From: Flavobacterium daejeonense DSM 17708 | GTDB taxonomy: Bacteria; Bacteroidota; Bacteroidia; Flavobacteriales; Flavobacteriaceae | DNA: 64,000 nucleotides | NCBI RefSeq assembly: GCF_000425425.1 | Contig: NZ_AUDK01000002.1 | Coordinates: forward strand, 290,129 to 354,128 | Reading direction: 5' to 3' | Part shown: piece after piece, positions 27,157 to 36,434 of the stretch | Numbering within the stretch: position 1 is the stretch's first letter | Layout: every line of letters begins with the position of its first letter | Notes under the pieces: model-generated | What the model was told of the DNA's origin: nothing | Databases searched by the model: none | The model's input: the letters and a program-made list of their open reading frames with translations, nothing else | Position numbers and translations under genes: made by a program

Positions 27157-29109
27157 TTAATTAATTTTTTGTGTACTGTCTTTAGTCGCCGTTGTGCTTA
27201 CGGTTTTGGGTTGGAAAACTCTTTTTTTAAGCACACTGTCTTTTGGGGAACTTTCGATAGCACTGGCTTCCTTCATTCCTCCTAAAATCGCATAACGGTC
27301 TCTGAGACTTGTTTCTAAAATTCTTTTTTCTAAATCGGTTCTGGTGATTTTTTTTCTCAAATATTTCTCTATCATCAAGCTGGCAATTGGTCCTGCAATG
27401 GTCGAACCAAAACCTCCGTTTTCAACCAGTACCGCGATTGCAATTTTTGGGTTGTCTTTTGGAGCAAAAGCCACGAAAATAGAGTGGTCTTGAAGTTTTA
27501 CTCTTTTACCGTCAATTTTAGTATAGTTTTCAGCGGTTCCGGTTTTTCCGCAGATGTCAATTCCTTCAACACGAACGCCGCGGGCTGTTCCTAAATTATA
27601 TACATCAAATAATCCGCTTATAATGGGTTTGAATAATTCTTTGTTGATGGTTGTTAGGTGTTTTTCCTTAAATTTAGGATCAATTGTACCGCCTTTTATT
27701 TTCTTAATGATATGAGGGGTGTAGTAATAACCTTCATTAGCAACCGTAGCCATCATATTAGCCAGTTGAATCGGAGTCATCAAAACCTCTCCTTGTCCGA
27801 TTCCGTTAGAAACTATCGCGGTACTTCTCCATCCACCATTTGGATAAATGCGCTTGTAAGTTTTAGAATCCGGAATATTTCCTCTTCTTCCGGTAGGTAA
27901 ATCGTAACCCATGAATTGTCCTAGACCAAAACTTTTAACATGCTTACTCCAAACATCCACCGCATAAGATGGTTTTACATATTTATTGATAGTTCGCATA
28001 TAAGCAGTTCCAAAGTAAGCATTACAGGATTCATAAATCCCGCGATGCAATTGTAAAGCACCTCCATGACAGTGACAACGCATAAAGCGACCTCTGGCGT
28101 AACTAAAACCATGATGGCAAAATACGGTTGTGTTTTCGTCAATAGCGCCTTCCTGTAAAGCTACTAGTCCTGTTAAGATTTTGAATGGTGAACCTGGGGG
28201 ATATTCGGCTAATAAACTTCTATCGTATAATGGATTTGCAATCGAATCGTGATAAAGCAGTGTGTAGTTCTTAGAACGTTGTCTTCCTACCAAAATAGAT
28301 GGATCGTAAGAAGGAGCGGTTACTAATGTCAGAATTTCTCCTGTTTTAGGTTCAATAGCTACAATTCCGCCTCGTTTATTAATCATTAATTGTTCTCCGT
28401 AACGCTGAATTTCGGCGTCAATAGTCAGGTTGATGTCTTCTCCCTGAACGGCAATTGTGTCGTATCTTCCGTTTTTGTACGAACCTATTTCACGATTGTA
28501 TTTGTCTTTTTGGATGTATTTTACTCCTTTGATTCCTCGTAAAATTTCTTCGTAATATTCCTCAACTCCTTGCTTCCCAATTAAATCTCCGCTTTTGTAG
28601 TACGGATTTTTTTCGATAATTCCTTCGCTAACCTGAGTAATGAATCCAAAGATATTCGCGCCAAAATCGACTTCATAATCACGAAGGGAACGCTTTTGAA
28701 CATAGAAACCTTCAAATTTTCTGATTTTTTCCTGAAAAGCGGCATATTCGCTTTTGTTTAATTGGGCTAAAAAAACAGAGGGCAATCTCGGACTATAGAT
28801 TTTTGCTTTGGCAATTTTCTTTAAAAAATCGTCTTTGGTAATGTCTAATAACTGACAAAATTCTACGGTATCCAGATTTTTAATTTCTCTCGGGATAACC
28901 ATAATGTCATAAGAAGCCTGATTAGCTACTAAAAGTTTACCGTTTCTGTCGTAGATATAACCTCTTTCCGGATATTCGTATTTTATTTTAATAGCGTTGT
29001 TTTCCGATTTTAATTTGAAAGTATCATTGATAACCTGCAAGTAAAAAATCCGAATCAGGAGCAGGGATGCTGCAACAATAATAATAGAAGGCAGCAGAAG
29101 TTTTCTCAT
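27157..29109 (-). CDS. mrdA: Penicillin-binding protein 2 (transpeptidase)
   Basis: A 650-residue class B PBP. It has one N-terminal membrane helix, a dimerisation region, and a transpeptidase domain with the catalytic SPFK (SxxK) near residue 305, SCN near residue 337 and KTGT near residue 522. It cross-links peptidoglycan with RodA for cell elongation. Its ATG overlaps the mreD stop region by 4 bp, indicating coupled translation. The charged tail after residue 600 is low complexity. Confidence 0.95.
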   Translation of the reverse strand: MRKLLLPSIIIVAASLLLIRIFYLQVINDTFKLKSENNAIKIKYEYPERGYIYDRNGKLLVANQASYDIMVIPREIKNLDTVEFCQLLDITKDDFLKKIAKAKIYSPRLPSVFLAQLNKSEYAAFQEKIRKFEGFYVQKRSLRDYEVDFGANIFGFITQVSEGIIEKNPYYKSGDLIGKQGVEEYYEEILRGIKGVKYIQKDKYNREIGSYKNGRYDTIAVQGEDINLTIDAEIQRYGEQLMINKRGGIVAIEPKTGEILTLVTAPSYDPSILVGRQRSKNYTLLYHDSIANPLYDRSLLAEYPPGSPFKILTGLVALQEGAIDENTTVFCHHGFSYARGRFMRCHCHGGALQLHRGIYESCNAYFGTAYMRTINKYVKPSYAVDVWSKHVKSFGLGQFMGYDLPTGRRGNIPDSKTYKRIYPNGGWRSTAIVSNGIGQGEVLMTPIQLANMMATVANEGYYYTPHIIKKIKGGTIDPKFKEKHLTTINKELFKPIISGLFDVYNLGTARGVRVEGIDICGKTGTAENYTKIDGKRVKLQDHSIFVAFAPKDNPKIAIAVLVENGGFGSTIAGPIASLMIEKYLRKKITRTDLEKRILETSLRDRYAILGGMKEASAIESSPKDSVLKKRVFQPKTVSTTATKDSTQKIN

Positions 29110-29612
29110 CGTTTGTTTGGCTTAATAAGGTATATTATGATAATACAACTAATGATTGTAAATATGGTACTCAATACTGTTCTGAGTAAAATGTCCCAAA
29201 TAAAACTAACCTGAAAGGCTTCCAGAATGAATAAGGTAAAATGATGAATTACCACAGCAAGAAGAATAAATGTAAATCTTTCAGGGGTTAGTGCTTCATT
29301 TAATTTAATGGTTTGGTATTCGTAACTCACACCAAATGCAAATTTAAACAAATAAGGTCGGTAAAAGGCTAAAAGAAGACAGGCAGTAGCGTGAATTCCT
29401 CCTGAATTAGAAAATAAATCCATTATTAATCCAAGAAAAAAACTGCTGATTAACAAAGCCGAACGATTAGAGTTTACCGGATATAAGATTATAAACAACA
29501 TATAAGGCAACGGCATGATATAGCCTAAAAAAGTCATATTGTTGAATACGCCAATTTGAAGGGCTAGCAATAAGATAAATCTTAAAATATTAACTAACAG
29601 CGTGCTATTCAT
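29106..29612 (-). CDS. mreD: Rod shape-determining protein MreD
   Basis: A 168-residue integral membrane protein with five to six hydrophobic segments and few conserved motifs, identified by position between mreC and mrdA and by size. It overlaps mreC by 8 bp and mrdA by 4 bp. Confidence 0.88.
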   Translation of the reverse strand: MNSTLLVNILRFILLLALQIGVFNNMTFLGYIMPLPYMLFIILYPVNSNRSALLISSFFLGLIMDLFSNSGGIHATACLLLAFYRPYLFKFAFGVSYEYQTIKLNEALTPERFTFILLAVVIHHFTLFILEAFQVSFIWDILLRTVLSTIFTIISCIIIIYLIKPNKR

Positions 29613-30432
29613 TTGATTTGCTTTCTTTTTCCAGGTTGTTAACTTCGTCTCTGTCTTTACTTTTAATGATATAAACGTGACCTAAATTAGTCATGTCGTT
29701 GAATAGTTTCACATCTATTACATAATAGTTTGTTTCTGTCTGTGTGTAAACTTTGTGAATTGTCCCAATGTTTATATTTTCCGGGAATATCACCGATTGT
29801 CCACCAGTTACAATGGTATCACCTTTTCTAATATTAGCTAATCTTGGTACGTCGATTAACTGAACAAAACCGGTACTTTTTCCATTCCAGGTCAGCGAAC
29901 CAAAATGATTGGACTTTTTGATTTTGGCGTTAATCTGAGATTTTACATTCAGGATACTTACCACCGTCGAATATTTAGGAGAGGTTTTGTCAATGATTCC
30001 AACGATTCCTAAACTATTAATTACTCCCATGTCTGGTTTTACCCCGTCATTAGCTCCGGAATTTAAAGTCAGGAAGTTTTCGTGTGTGTTGTAAGTGTTG
30101 TGAATTACTTTTGAAACAACAATGTCTTCGGGAGCAACCCCTTTAAGATTTTCAACCTTTTTTACAGAGGCGGTATCTTTCATGTTGAAAAGCATGCTTT
30201 TGAGCCTTGCATTTTCAAGAGCCAAAGCATCATTTTCTGTTTTAAGATTTAAATATTCGGTGATGTTGTTTATTTTTTCATAAACACCGCCCGTTAAAAA
30301 GTTAGCTGAACTGATAATTCTGCTTTTATGGTAAGAATGAGACTGTATGGTAAGCAAAAGCGAAACGCTTAATAACAGCAAAAACAGTAATCTACTACTG
30401 TTTTTGAATATAAAATTAAATATTTGCTGCAT
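29605..30432 (-). CDS. mreC: Rod shape-determining protein MreC
   Basis: A 275-residue protein with an N-terminal membrane helix (SRLLFLLLLSVSLLLTI), a coiled-coil (residues about 55-85, NITEYLNLKTENDALALENARLK) and the periplasmic beta-barrel domain containing GANDGVKPDMGVINSLGIVG. It links MreB to the periplasmic synthases. Confidence 0.93.
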   Translation of the reverse strand: MQQIFNFIFKNSSRLLFLLLLSVSLLLTIQSHSYHKSRIISSANFLTGGVYEKINNITEYLNLKTENDALALENARLKSMLFNMKDTASVKKVENLKGVAPEDIVVSKVIHNTYNTHENFLTLNSGANDGVKPDMGVINSLGIVGIIDKTSPKYSTVVSILNVKSQINAKIKKSNHFGSLTWNGKSTGFVQLIDVPRLANIRKGDTIVTGGQSVIFPENINIGTIHKVYTQTETNYYVIDVKLFNDMTNLGHVYIIKSKDRDEVNNLEKESKSNE

Positions 30433-30523
30433 TCTCTTATTAGGTTATAAATTTAAGGGTATGCTGTAATGTGTTTAATTCTTAAAACCAGTACAGCTTA
30501 AGAATTAAAGACATTTGTTAAGC

Positions 30524-31552
30524 TTATTTTATTAATATGCTTTTGAATTTTCCAATGTTTTTCAAAGCCATTCCTGTTCCTCTTACTACAGCTCTCAACG
30601 GATCTTCGGCAATGTAAACTGGTAAATCTGTTTTTTGAGAAATACGTTTGTCTAATCCTCTTAACATCGAACCTCCACCGGCAAGGTAAATACCTGTGTT
30701 GTAGATATCGGCTGCTAATTCAGGAGGAGTTTGAGACAAAGTTTCCATTACAGCATCTTCAATTCGTTGAATTGATTTGTCTAAAGCTTTAGCAATTTCT
30801 CTGTATGAAACATCAACCTGTTTTGGTTTTCCCGTCAATAAGTCTCTACCCTGTACAGACATATCTTCAGGAGGTGTTTCTAAATCTTCAATGGCGGCAC
30901 CAATTTGAATTTTAATTTTCTCAGCAGTACTTTCTCCAACAAATAAGTTGTGTTGTGTACGCATGTAATAAACAATATCGTTAGTAAAAACGTCACCGGC
31001 AATTTTTACCGATTTGTCACACACAATTCCGCCTAAAGCAATTACAGCAATTTCAGTAGTACCACCTCCGATATCTACAATCATGTTTCCTTTTGGTTGC
31101 ATGATGTCGATTCCAATACCGATTGCGGCTGCCATTGGTTCATGAATCAAATAAACTTCTTTTCCGTTTACGCGTTCACAGGATTCTTTTACGGCTCTCA
31201 TCTCCACTTCGGTAATTCCGGATGGAATACAAACCACCATTCTTAAAGCCGGAGTAAACATTCTTTTTTTCAATGCAGGAATGCTGTTGATAAACATTTT
31301 TATCATTTGTTCCGAAGCATCAAAATCAGCGATTACACCGTCTTTTAAAGGCCTTATGGTTTTAATGTTTTCATGAGTTTTACCTTGCATTAGGTTGGCT
31401 TCTTTACCAACAGCAATGATTTTTCCCGTTATTCGGTTTCTGGCAACGATTGACGGACTATCAATAACTACCTTGTCATTGTGAATGATTAGTGTGTTAG
31501 CGGTACCAAGGTCAATTGCAATATCCTCGGTCATGAAATCAAAAAATCCCAT
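30524..31552 (-). CDS. mreB: Rod shape-determining actin homologue MreB
   Basis: A 342-residue cytoplasmic filament protein. The nucleotide-binding motifs are IDLGTANTLI at the N-terminus, NMIVDIGGGTTEIAVI in the middle and IYLAGGGSMLRGLD near the end, with HEPMAAAIGIG typical of MreB. It is the first gene of the elongation operon, 91 bp before mreC. Confidence 0.96.
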   Translation of the reverse strand: MGFFDFMTEDIAIDLGTANTLIIHNDKVVIDSPSIVARNRITGKIIAVGKEANLMQGKTHENIKTIRPLKDGVIADFDASEQMIKMFINSIPALKKRMFTPALRMVVCIPSGITEVEMRAVKESCERVNGKEVYLIHEPMAAAIGIGIDIMQPKGNMIVDIGGGTTEIAVIALGGIVCDKSVKIAGDVFTNDIVYYMRTQHNLFVGESTAEKIKIQIGAAIEDLETPPEDMSVQGRDLLTGKPKQVDVSYREIAKALDKSIQRIEDAVMETLSQTPPELAADIYNTGIYLAGGGSMLRGLDKRISQKTDLPVYIAEDPLRAVVRGTGMALKNIGKFKSILIK

Positions 31553-31606
31553 ACGATTTTTAGGGGTTTAAAAGTTAAAAATTAGGAGCACACAAAGTTA
31601 AACAAA

Positions 31607-33133
31607 TTAATGTTTGAAATGACGGGTCCCTGTAAATACCATTGCCAAATTATTTTCGTTGCAATAGTCAATGCTTAATTGGTCTTTAATAGATCCGCCA
31701 GGTTGGATTACAGCTGTAATTCCGGCTTCTTTTGCTAAGGCAACACAATCAGGGAAAGGAAAAAAAGCATCACTTGCCATGGAAGCGCCTTTTAAATCAA
31801 ATCCAAAATGTTTTGCTTTTTCAACAGCCTGTTGTAAAGCATCTACTCTTGAAGTCTGACCTGTACCTGAGGAAATTAAAGTTCCGTTTTTAGCAAAAAC
31901 AATTGTGTTTGATTTAGTGTTTTTACAAATTTTAGAAGCAAAAATCAAATCTTCAATTTCTTGCTCTGTTGGACTTGTTATGGTAACGGTAGTTAAATCT
32001 TTTTTATTGTCTGTGATGTTGTTTCTTTCCTGAATTAACAATCCGTTAAGGCAGGTACGAACTTGTTTTTGAGGTAATTCAACATCGTTTTGCACTAAAA
32101 TAATTCTGTTTTTCTTTTCTTGTAAAATTGTAATAGCTTCGTCATCATAAGAAGGAGCAATTACCACTTCACAGAATAGTTTATTGATTTCGGTTGCTGT
32201 AGCAACGTCAATTTTAGTATTTGAAATTAAAACACCTCCAAAAGCAGATGTCGGATCACAGGCTAATGCTGCTAAGTAGGCTTCTGCAATAGTATTTCTC
32301 GAAGCTAATCCGCATGCGTTGTTGTGTTTTAAGATTGCAAATGTAGGACCGTCATTTTTGAATTCGTTAATCAAATTCACCGCAGCATCTACATCTAATA
32401 AGTTGTTGTATGATAATTCTTTTCCGTGTAATTTTTTGAACATTGCGTCAAAATCTCCAAAGAAAAATCCTTTTTGGTGTGGATTTTCTCCGTAACGCAA
32501 TACTTGTCCGTTGGCAATACTTGCTTTGTAAATCGTTTCGTCAGTATTGAAATAACCAAAAATAGCTCCGTCATAGTGAGAAGATACGTGGAATGCTTTG
32601 GTAGCTAATAATTTTCGGTCTTCTAAGGAAGTTGCTCCGTTTTGTTTCGTAATCATGTCTAAGAACAAAGCATATTCGTTCATAGAAGGCACAATTACAG
32701 TGTCTTTAAAGTTTTTAGCAGCGGCACGGATTAATGAAATTCCACCGATGTCAATTTTTTCAATAATATCCTGTTCGCTGGCTCCGGAAGCTACTGTTTT
32801 TTCAAATGGATATAAATCTACAATAACTAAGTCAATCTGCGGAATGTTGAATTCCGTCATTTGTTGCACATCACTCTCATTGTCCTGACGGTTCAAAATT
32901 CCTCCAAAAATTTTTGGGTGTAATGTTTTTACTCTTCCGCCTAAAATTTCAGGAAATGCAGTTATGTCTTCAACAGCAACAACAGGTATGCCTAGATTTT
33001 TGATAAATTCCTCAGTTCCTCCTGTAGAATAAAGAGTAACATTTTGACTGTGTAATAATTTAACAATAGGCTCAAGACCCTCTTTCGAAAAAACCGAAAT
33101 TAATGCAGATTGAATTGTTTTTGATGTGCTCAT
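31607..33133 (-). CDS. purH: Bifunctional AICAR transformylase/IMP cyclohydrolase
   Basis: A 508-residue enzyme of the last two purine synthesis steps. Residues 1-190 are the MGS-like cyclohydrolase domain (ALISVFSKEGLEPIV, LYSTGGT, GGRVKTLHPKI). The remainder is the formyltransferase domain with KHNNACG and FFPFPD. It lies just upstream of mreB on the same strand and probably has its own promoter. Confidence 0.96.
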   Translation of the reverse strand: MSTSKTIQSALISVFSKEGLEPIVKLLHSQNVTLYSTGGTEEFIKNLGIPVVAVEDITAFPEILGGRVKTLHPKIFGGILNRQDNESDVQQMTEFNIPQIDLVIVDLYPFEKTVASGASEQDIIEKIDIGGISLIRAAAKNFKDTVIVPSMNEYALFLDMITKQNGATSLEDRKLLATKAFHVSSHYDGAIFGYFNTDETIYKASIANGQVLRYGENPHQKGFFFGDFDAMFKKLHGKELSYNNLLDVDAAVNLINEFKNDGPTFAILKHNNACGLASRNTIAEAYLAALACDPTSAFGGVLISNTKIDVATATEINKLFCEVVIAPSYDDEAITILQEKKNRIILVQNDVELPQKQVRTCLNGLLIQERNNITDNKKDLTTVTITSPTEQEIEDLIFASKICKNTKSNTIVFAKNGTLISSGTGQTSRVDALQQAVEKAKHFGFDLKGASMASDAFFPFPDCVALAKEAGITAVIQPGGSIKDQLSIDYCNENNLAMVFTGTRHFKH

Positions 33134-33328
33134 GAATAGTTTAAATTATAAAATGCAAAAATAGTTTTTTAATGTTAAAATTGGCTATCAAAAAATGAGA
33201 TAATTTTTAATTAATTTATTTTTATTAAAACTTGTTGAAAACGCTGTGTTTTATTGTGTTAAAAGAATTTTTTATTAGGAAATTGAATATTATTTACAGA
33301 ATTTTACCTTATTAAAAATCAATTTTTT

Positions 33329-34579
33329 ATGTTGTTATATCTTCGATTACTCAAAGAGAGTTTTGCTTTTGCGCTTAATGCCTTGCGAAATAATAAATTA
33401 CGCACCTTGCTTTCTTTACTTGGTGTAACCATTGGAATCTTTTCAATCATTGCGGTTTTGGCTGCTGTGGATTCCTTGGATCGGAAAATAGCCGGTGATT
33501 TGAGTGGTTTGGATAAGAATACCATTTATTTGATGAAATTTTCTTTTGGTCCTTCGGATATTCCAAAATGGAAAAGAGAACAATTTCCAAATGTGAAATA
33601 TGACGAGTATGTGTATTTAAAAGGTGCAATGACGCATACTGCCGAATTGGGCTATCAGATTTTTACCAAAACCGAGAATATTAAGTACGATTCGAAGGTG
33701 GTAAGTGATGTGAATATTGTTCCGGTTTCACATGAATTTATCGATATTCAGGGATTGGAATTTGAAAAAGGACGTTTTTATAATGAATCGGAATCGAATT
33801 CCGGTGCTAAAGTAATTGTGTTGGGAAATGATATTGCGACTAATCTTTTTGATGATTTGGATCCGCTAGGGAAAGATGTTCGACTTTACGGGCAGCGTTT
33901 TACGGTTATTGGAGTTTTGAAGAAAAAAGGAGCTGGGCTTTTTGGAGATAGTAATGATTCGGCGGTGTTTATTCCGGTGAATTTTGTTCGGCAGAAATTT
34001 GGAGATAATAATGATTCGTTAACCAATGTGATTATTTTTAAACCCGAAGATGGCGTAGATATGGAAGCTTATAAAGCGGAGATTTCTCAAAAACTGCGAG
34101 CCTTTCGCGGAATTAAAGCCGGAGAAATTGACAATTTCTTTATCAATGTTTTTTCCGGATTTACTGATTTTATCGATGGAATCATCGGAAGTATGAAATT
34201 AGGAGGCTGGGTGATAAGCGGATTTTCGTTATTGGTAGGCGGTTTCGGAATTGCCAATATCATGTTTGTTTCGGTAAAAGAACGCACCCATTTAATAGGA
34301 ATTCAAAAATCATTAGGTGCTAAAAACCGATTTATTTTATTTCAGTTTTTGTTTGAAGCGATTATTCTATCTGTAATTGGCGGAGTGGTTGGTTTACTGA
34401 TGGTTTGGGGGATTGCTGTTGGCCTGACCAAAGCTTTAGATTTTCAGTTTGTATTGGGATTGGATAATATTCTTTTAGGCGCCGGACTGGCAGGAATCAT
34501 CGGTTTGATTTCCGGTATTGTACCGGCAATTTCAGCCTCCAAATTAGATCCTGTGGAAGCGATTAGAACAGGAATGTAG
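33329..34579 (+). CDS. ABC transporter permease (MacB/FtsX type)
   Basis: A 416-residue permease with an N-terminal helix (RTLLSLLGVTIGIFSIIAVLAAVDSL), a MacB-type periplasmic domain (about residues 45-270) and three C-terminal helices of the FtsX fold (ISGFSLLVGGFGIANIMFVSVKERTHLIGIQKSLGAK). It ends with the usual ISASKLDPVEAIRTG. The cognate ATPase is not adjacent. The likely function is lipoprotein or drug export, unproven. Confidence 0.9.
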   Translation: MLLYLRLLKESFAFALNALRNNKLRTLLSLLGVTIGIFSIIAVLAAVDSLDRKIAGDLSGLDKNTIYLMKFSFGPSDIPKWKREQFPNVKYDEYVYLKGAMTHTAELGYQIFTKTENIKYDSKVVSDVNIVPVSHEFIDIQGLEFEKGRFYNESESNSGAKVIVLGNDIATNLFDDLDPLGKDVRLYGQRFTVIGVLKKKGAGLFGDSNDSAVFIPVNFVRQKFGDNNDSLTNVIIFKPEDGVDMEAYKAEISQKLRAFRGIKAGEIDNFFINVFSGFTDFIDGIIGSMKLGGWVISGFSLLVGGFGIANIMFVSVKERTHLIGIQKSLGAKNRFILFQFLFEAIILSVIGGVVGLLMVWGIAVGLTKALDFQFVLGLDNILLGAGLAGIIGLISGIVPAISASKLDPVEAIRTGM

Positions 34580-34599
34580 TTTTCGTTCAGTGTTCTGAG

Positions 34600-34817
34600 T
34601 CATTGCGAGTTCCGATAGCTATCGGAACGAAGCAATCACACGAAGAAATTCCATCTAGTTTTGAAATTCTTTGCGTGCACAAGCAAGATGCTTGCGCCAG
34701 CGCATTGGGTTCGTATTGAAGATAATTCCGTAGGAATGAAATATTTTGTAGCAACGGAATTCATTCCGTTGAAAATGAAAAATGGAATCCAAGAGTTCCG
34801 TAGGAACGATATGATAT
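34600..34817. repeat. Composite of Flavobacterium-type short repeats
   Basis: The segment starts with CATTGCGAGTTCC and the perfect 18-bp palindrome TTCCGATAGCTATCGGAA (34610-34627), followed by GAACGAAGCAATCAC, then GCACAAGCAAGATGCTTGCG and two TTCCGTAGGAA motifs (around 34726 and 34796). Such dispersed intergenic palindromes are common in this group. No real gene is present. Confidence 0.6.
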
Positions 34818-35417
34818 TTAGTTTTTAGTTGGAAGTTTAATTCTGGTGGTATCCCATTTAATTTCATCTGAATAATAATATTTCTTGGTCTTTTTGTAGT
34901 GGAGAACGGTATCTTCTTCTTGAGTTGTTCTTCTGATGAGATATGTTGGGATTTTGTTGTGATCTAAAAAGTGTAAGAAAGATTTGTTTTTTATGGTGTC
35001 ATTTTGTGATGCAATAATTAAAATTTGTCTGTCTTTTGTTAGGGTGTTTTCAGATAAAAAATCATTTAAACTATTTTGAGGAATCTTAACAATATCTTTT
35101 GGCTTGATTCCAAGGAATTCAGGGATTGAGTCATCTATAAAACCAAAATCACAAAGAATTTGAATATATTCTTTTTGATAAAAAAATAAATTGTTTTGAT
35201 TGTCTATGATAAGTTGGTTGTCTGAATAAAATACTTTGCGAGGTGGAGGAGGGATTTTTATCTTGTTTTTTCTTTCAATAGAATCGTAATAATTTTTTAT
35301 TTTTTTGTCTTCATAAGAAATGATGTAAGAATCTCTTAGATGGGTAATTCTCTTTTCTTTTTTATTACAATTTGCAAAAAGCAAACAAATTATAAAACCA
35401 ATAATTATTCTTTTCAT
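34818..35417 (-). CDS. Lipoprotein of unknown function
   Basis: A 199-residue protein starting MKRIIIGFIICLLFANCNKKEK, a clear lipoprotein signal with Cys at residue 17. The ATG at 35417 is preferred over the longer frame because it gives this signal directly. The rest has charged beta-type segments and no recognised domain. The flanking repeats and lack of operon partners give no functional hint. Confidence 0.65.
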   Translation of the reverse strand: MKRIIIGFIICLLFANCNKKEKRITHLRDSYIISYEDKKIKNYYDSIERKNKIKIPPPPRKVFYSDNQLIIDNQNNLFFYQKEYIQILCDFGFIDDSIPEFLGIKPKDIVKIPQNSLNDFLSENTLTKDRQILIIASQNDTIKNKSFLHFLDHNKIPTYLIRRTTQEEDTVLHYKKTKKYYYSDEIKWDTTRIKLPTKN

Positions 35418-35497
35418 AATTGAAAGATTTGAAATAAAGCTATAAAAAAAATCCCGCTTGCATTGCAAACGGGATTTTGTGTATTAGGAGTTAAAAA

Positions 35498-36352
35498 CTA
35501 TCTAATTTCGTTATTCTGAATCAAATCTAAGTACAAGTTAATTTTGTCTTTTAATTCTTTTCTGGCGGTAATAAAGTCTAAGAAACCGTGCTCTAAAAGG
35601 AATTCGGCAGTTTGGAAACCTTCCGGTAAATCTTTACCTGTAGTGTCTTTTACCACACGTGGGCCGGCAAAACCAATTAAGGCACCAGGCTCAGCAATGT
35701 TGATATCTCCCAGCATAGCGTAAGAAGCCGTTGTTCCTCCTGTTGTTGGATCGGTACACAAAGAAATGTAAGGTAATTTAGCTTCAGAAAGTTGAGCTAA
35801 TTTAACCGAAGTTTTAGCCAATTGCATCAAAGAATAAGCAGCTTCCATCATACGGGCACCTCCTGATTTTGAAATCATCACAAATGGTAATTTGTTTTTG
35901 ATGGCGTAATCAATTCCTCTGGCAATTTTTTCACCTACAACCGCTCCCATAGAACCTCCGATGAAGGCAAAATCCATACAGCAGATTACTAAATCTTTTC
36001 CTTTGGATTTTCCAACAGCTGTACGTACCGCATCTTTCAGTTTGGTTTTTTCCATTACATCTTTCAAACGGTCCGAATATTTCTTAGTGTCCACAAAATG
36101 CAAGCTGTCTTTAGAAGTCAGGTTGGGGTCTAATTCGGTAAACTCATTGTTATCGAATAAGATTTCAAAATAAGTTGCACTACCTATTCTCACGTGGAAA
36201 CCATCTTCCGGACTCACAAACAGGTTGCGTTCCAATTCTTCTGCATCAATAATTTTTCCGGTTGGAGATTTGTACCAAAGTCCTTTTGGAACATCCATTT
36301 TTTGTTCGGTAGGAGTTGTGATTCCTTTTTCTTGTCTTTTAAACCAGGCCAT
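35498..36352 (-). CDS. accD: Acetyl-CoA carboxylase carboxyltransferase beta subunit
   Basis: A 284-residue enzyme of the malonyl-CoA step in fatty acid synthesis. The crotonase-like core has [34 protein letters not shown] and [19 protein letters not shown]. The N-terminal zinc-ribbon region (residues about 22-55, [17 protein letters not shown] then [15 protein letters not shown]) has none of the four zinc-binding Cys of the E. coli protein. The fold position is kept, so this looks like lineage-specific loss. The gene follows fba on the same strand. Confidence 0.93.
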   Translation of the reverse strand: MAWFKRQEKGITTPTEQKMDVPKGLWYKSPTGKIIDAEELERNLFVSPEDGFHVRIGSATYFEILFDNNEFTELDPNLTSKDSLHFVDTKKYSDRLKDVMEKTKLKDAVRTAVGKSKGKDLVICCMDFAFIGGSMGAVVGEKIARGIDYAIKNKLPFVMISKSGGARMMEAAYSLMQLAKTSVKLAQLSEAKLPYISLCTDPTTGGTTASYAMLGDINIAEPGALIGFAGPRVVKDTTGKDLPEGFQTAEFLLEHGFLDFITARKELKDKINLYLDLIQNNEIR

Positions 36353-36381
36353 TTTTTTAGATTTTAGATTTTAGACTTTAG

Positions 36382-36421
36382 ATTTTAGATTTTAGATTTC
36401 GAAAAATCTAAAATCTAAAAT
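36382..36421 (-). terminator. 18-bp hairpin between fba and accD
   Basis: ATTTTAGATTTTAGATTT (36382-36399) pairs exactly with 36404-36421 around a CGAA loop; both arms are made of a TAGATTT-type short repeat. It is a likely terminator or processing site for the aldolase transcript. Confidence 0.6.
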
Positions 36422-36434
36422 CAGCAATCTAAAA

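Noticed and set aside
34655..34867. A 70-residue minus-strand ORF
   Set aside because: It lies in the dispersed repeat region and overlaps the end of the lipoprotein gene; its composition reflects repeat sequence.
36353..36434. Repeated TAGATTT units considered as a CRISPR-like or tandem array
   Set aside because: There are no spacers; the units simply form one perfect hairpin between two genes.
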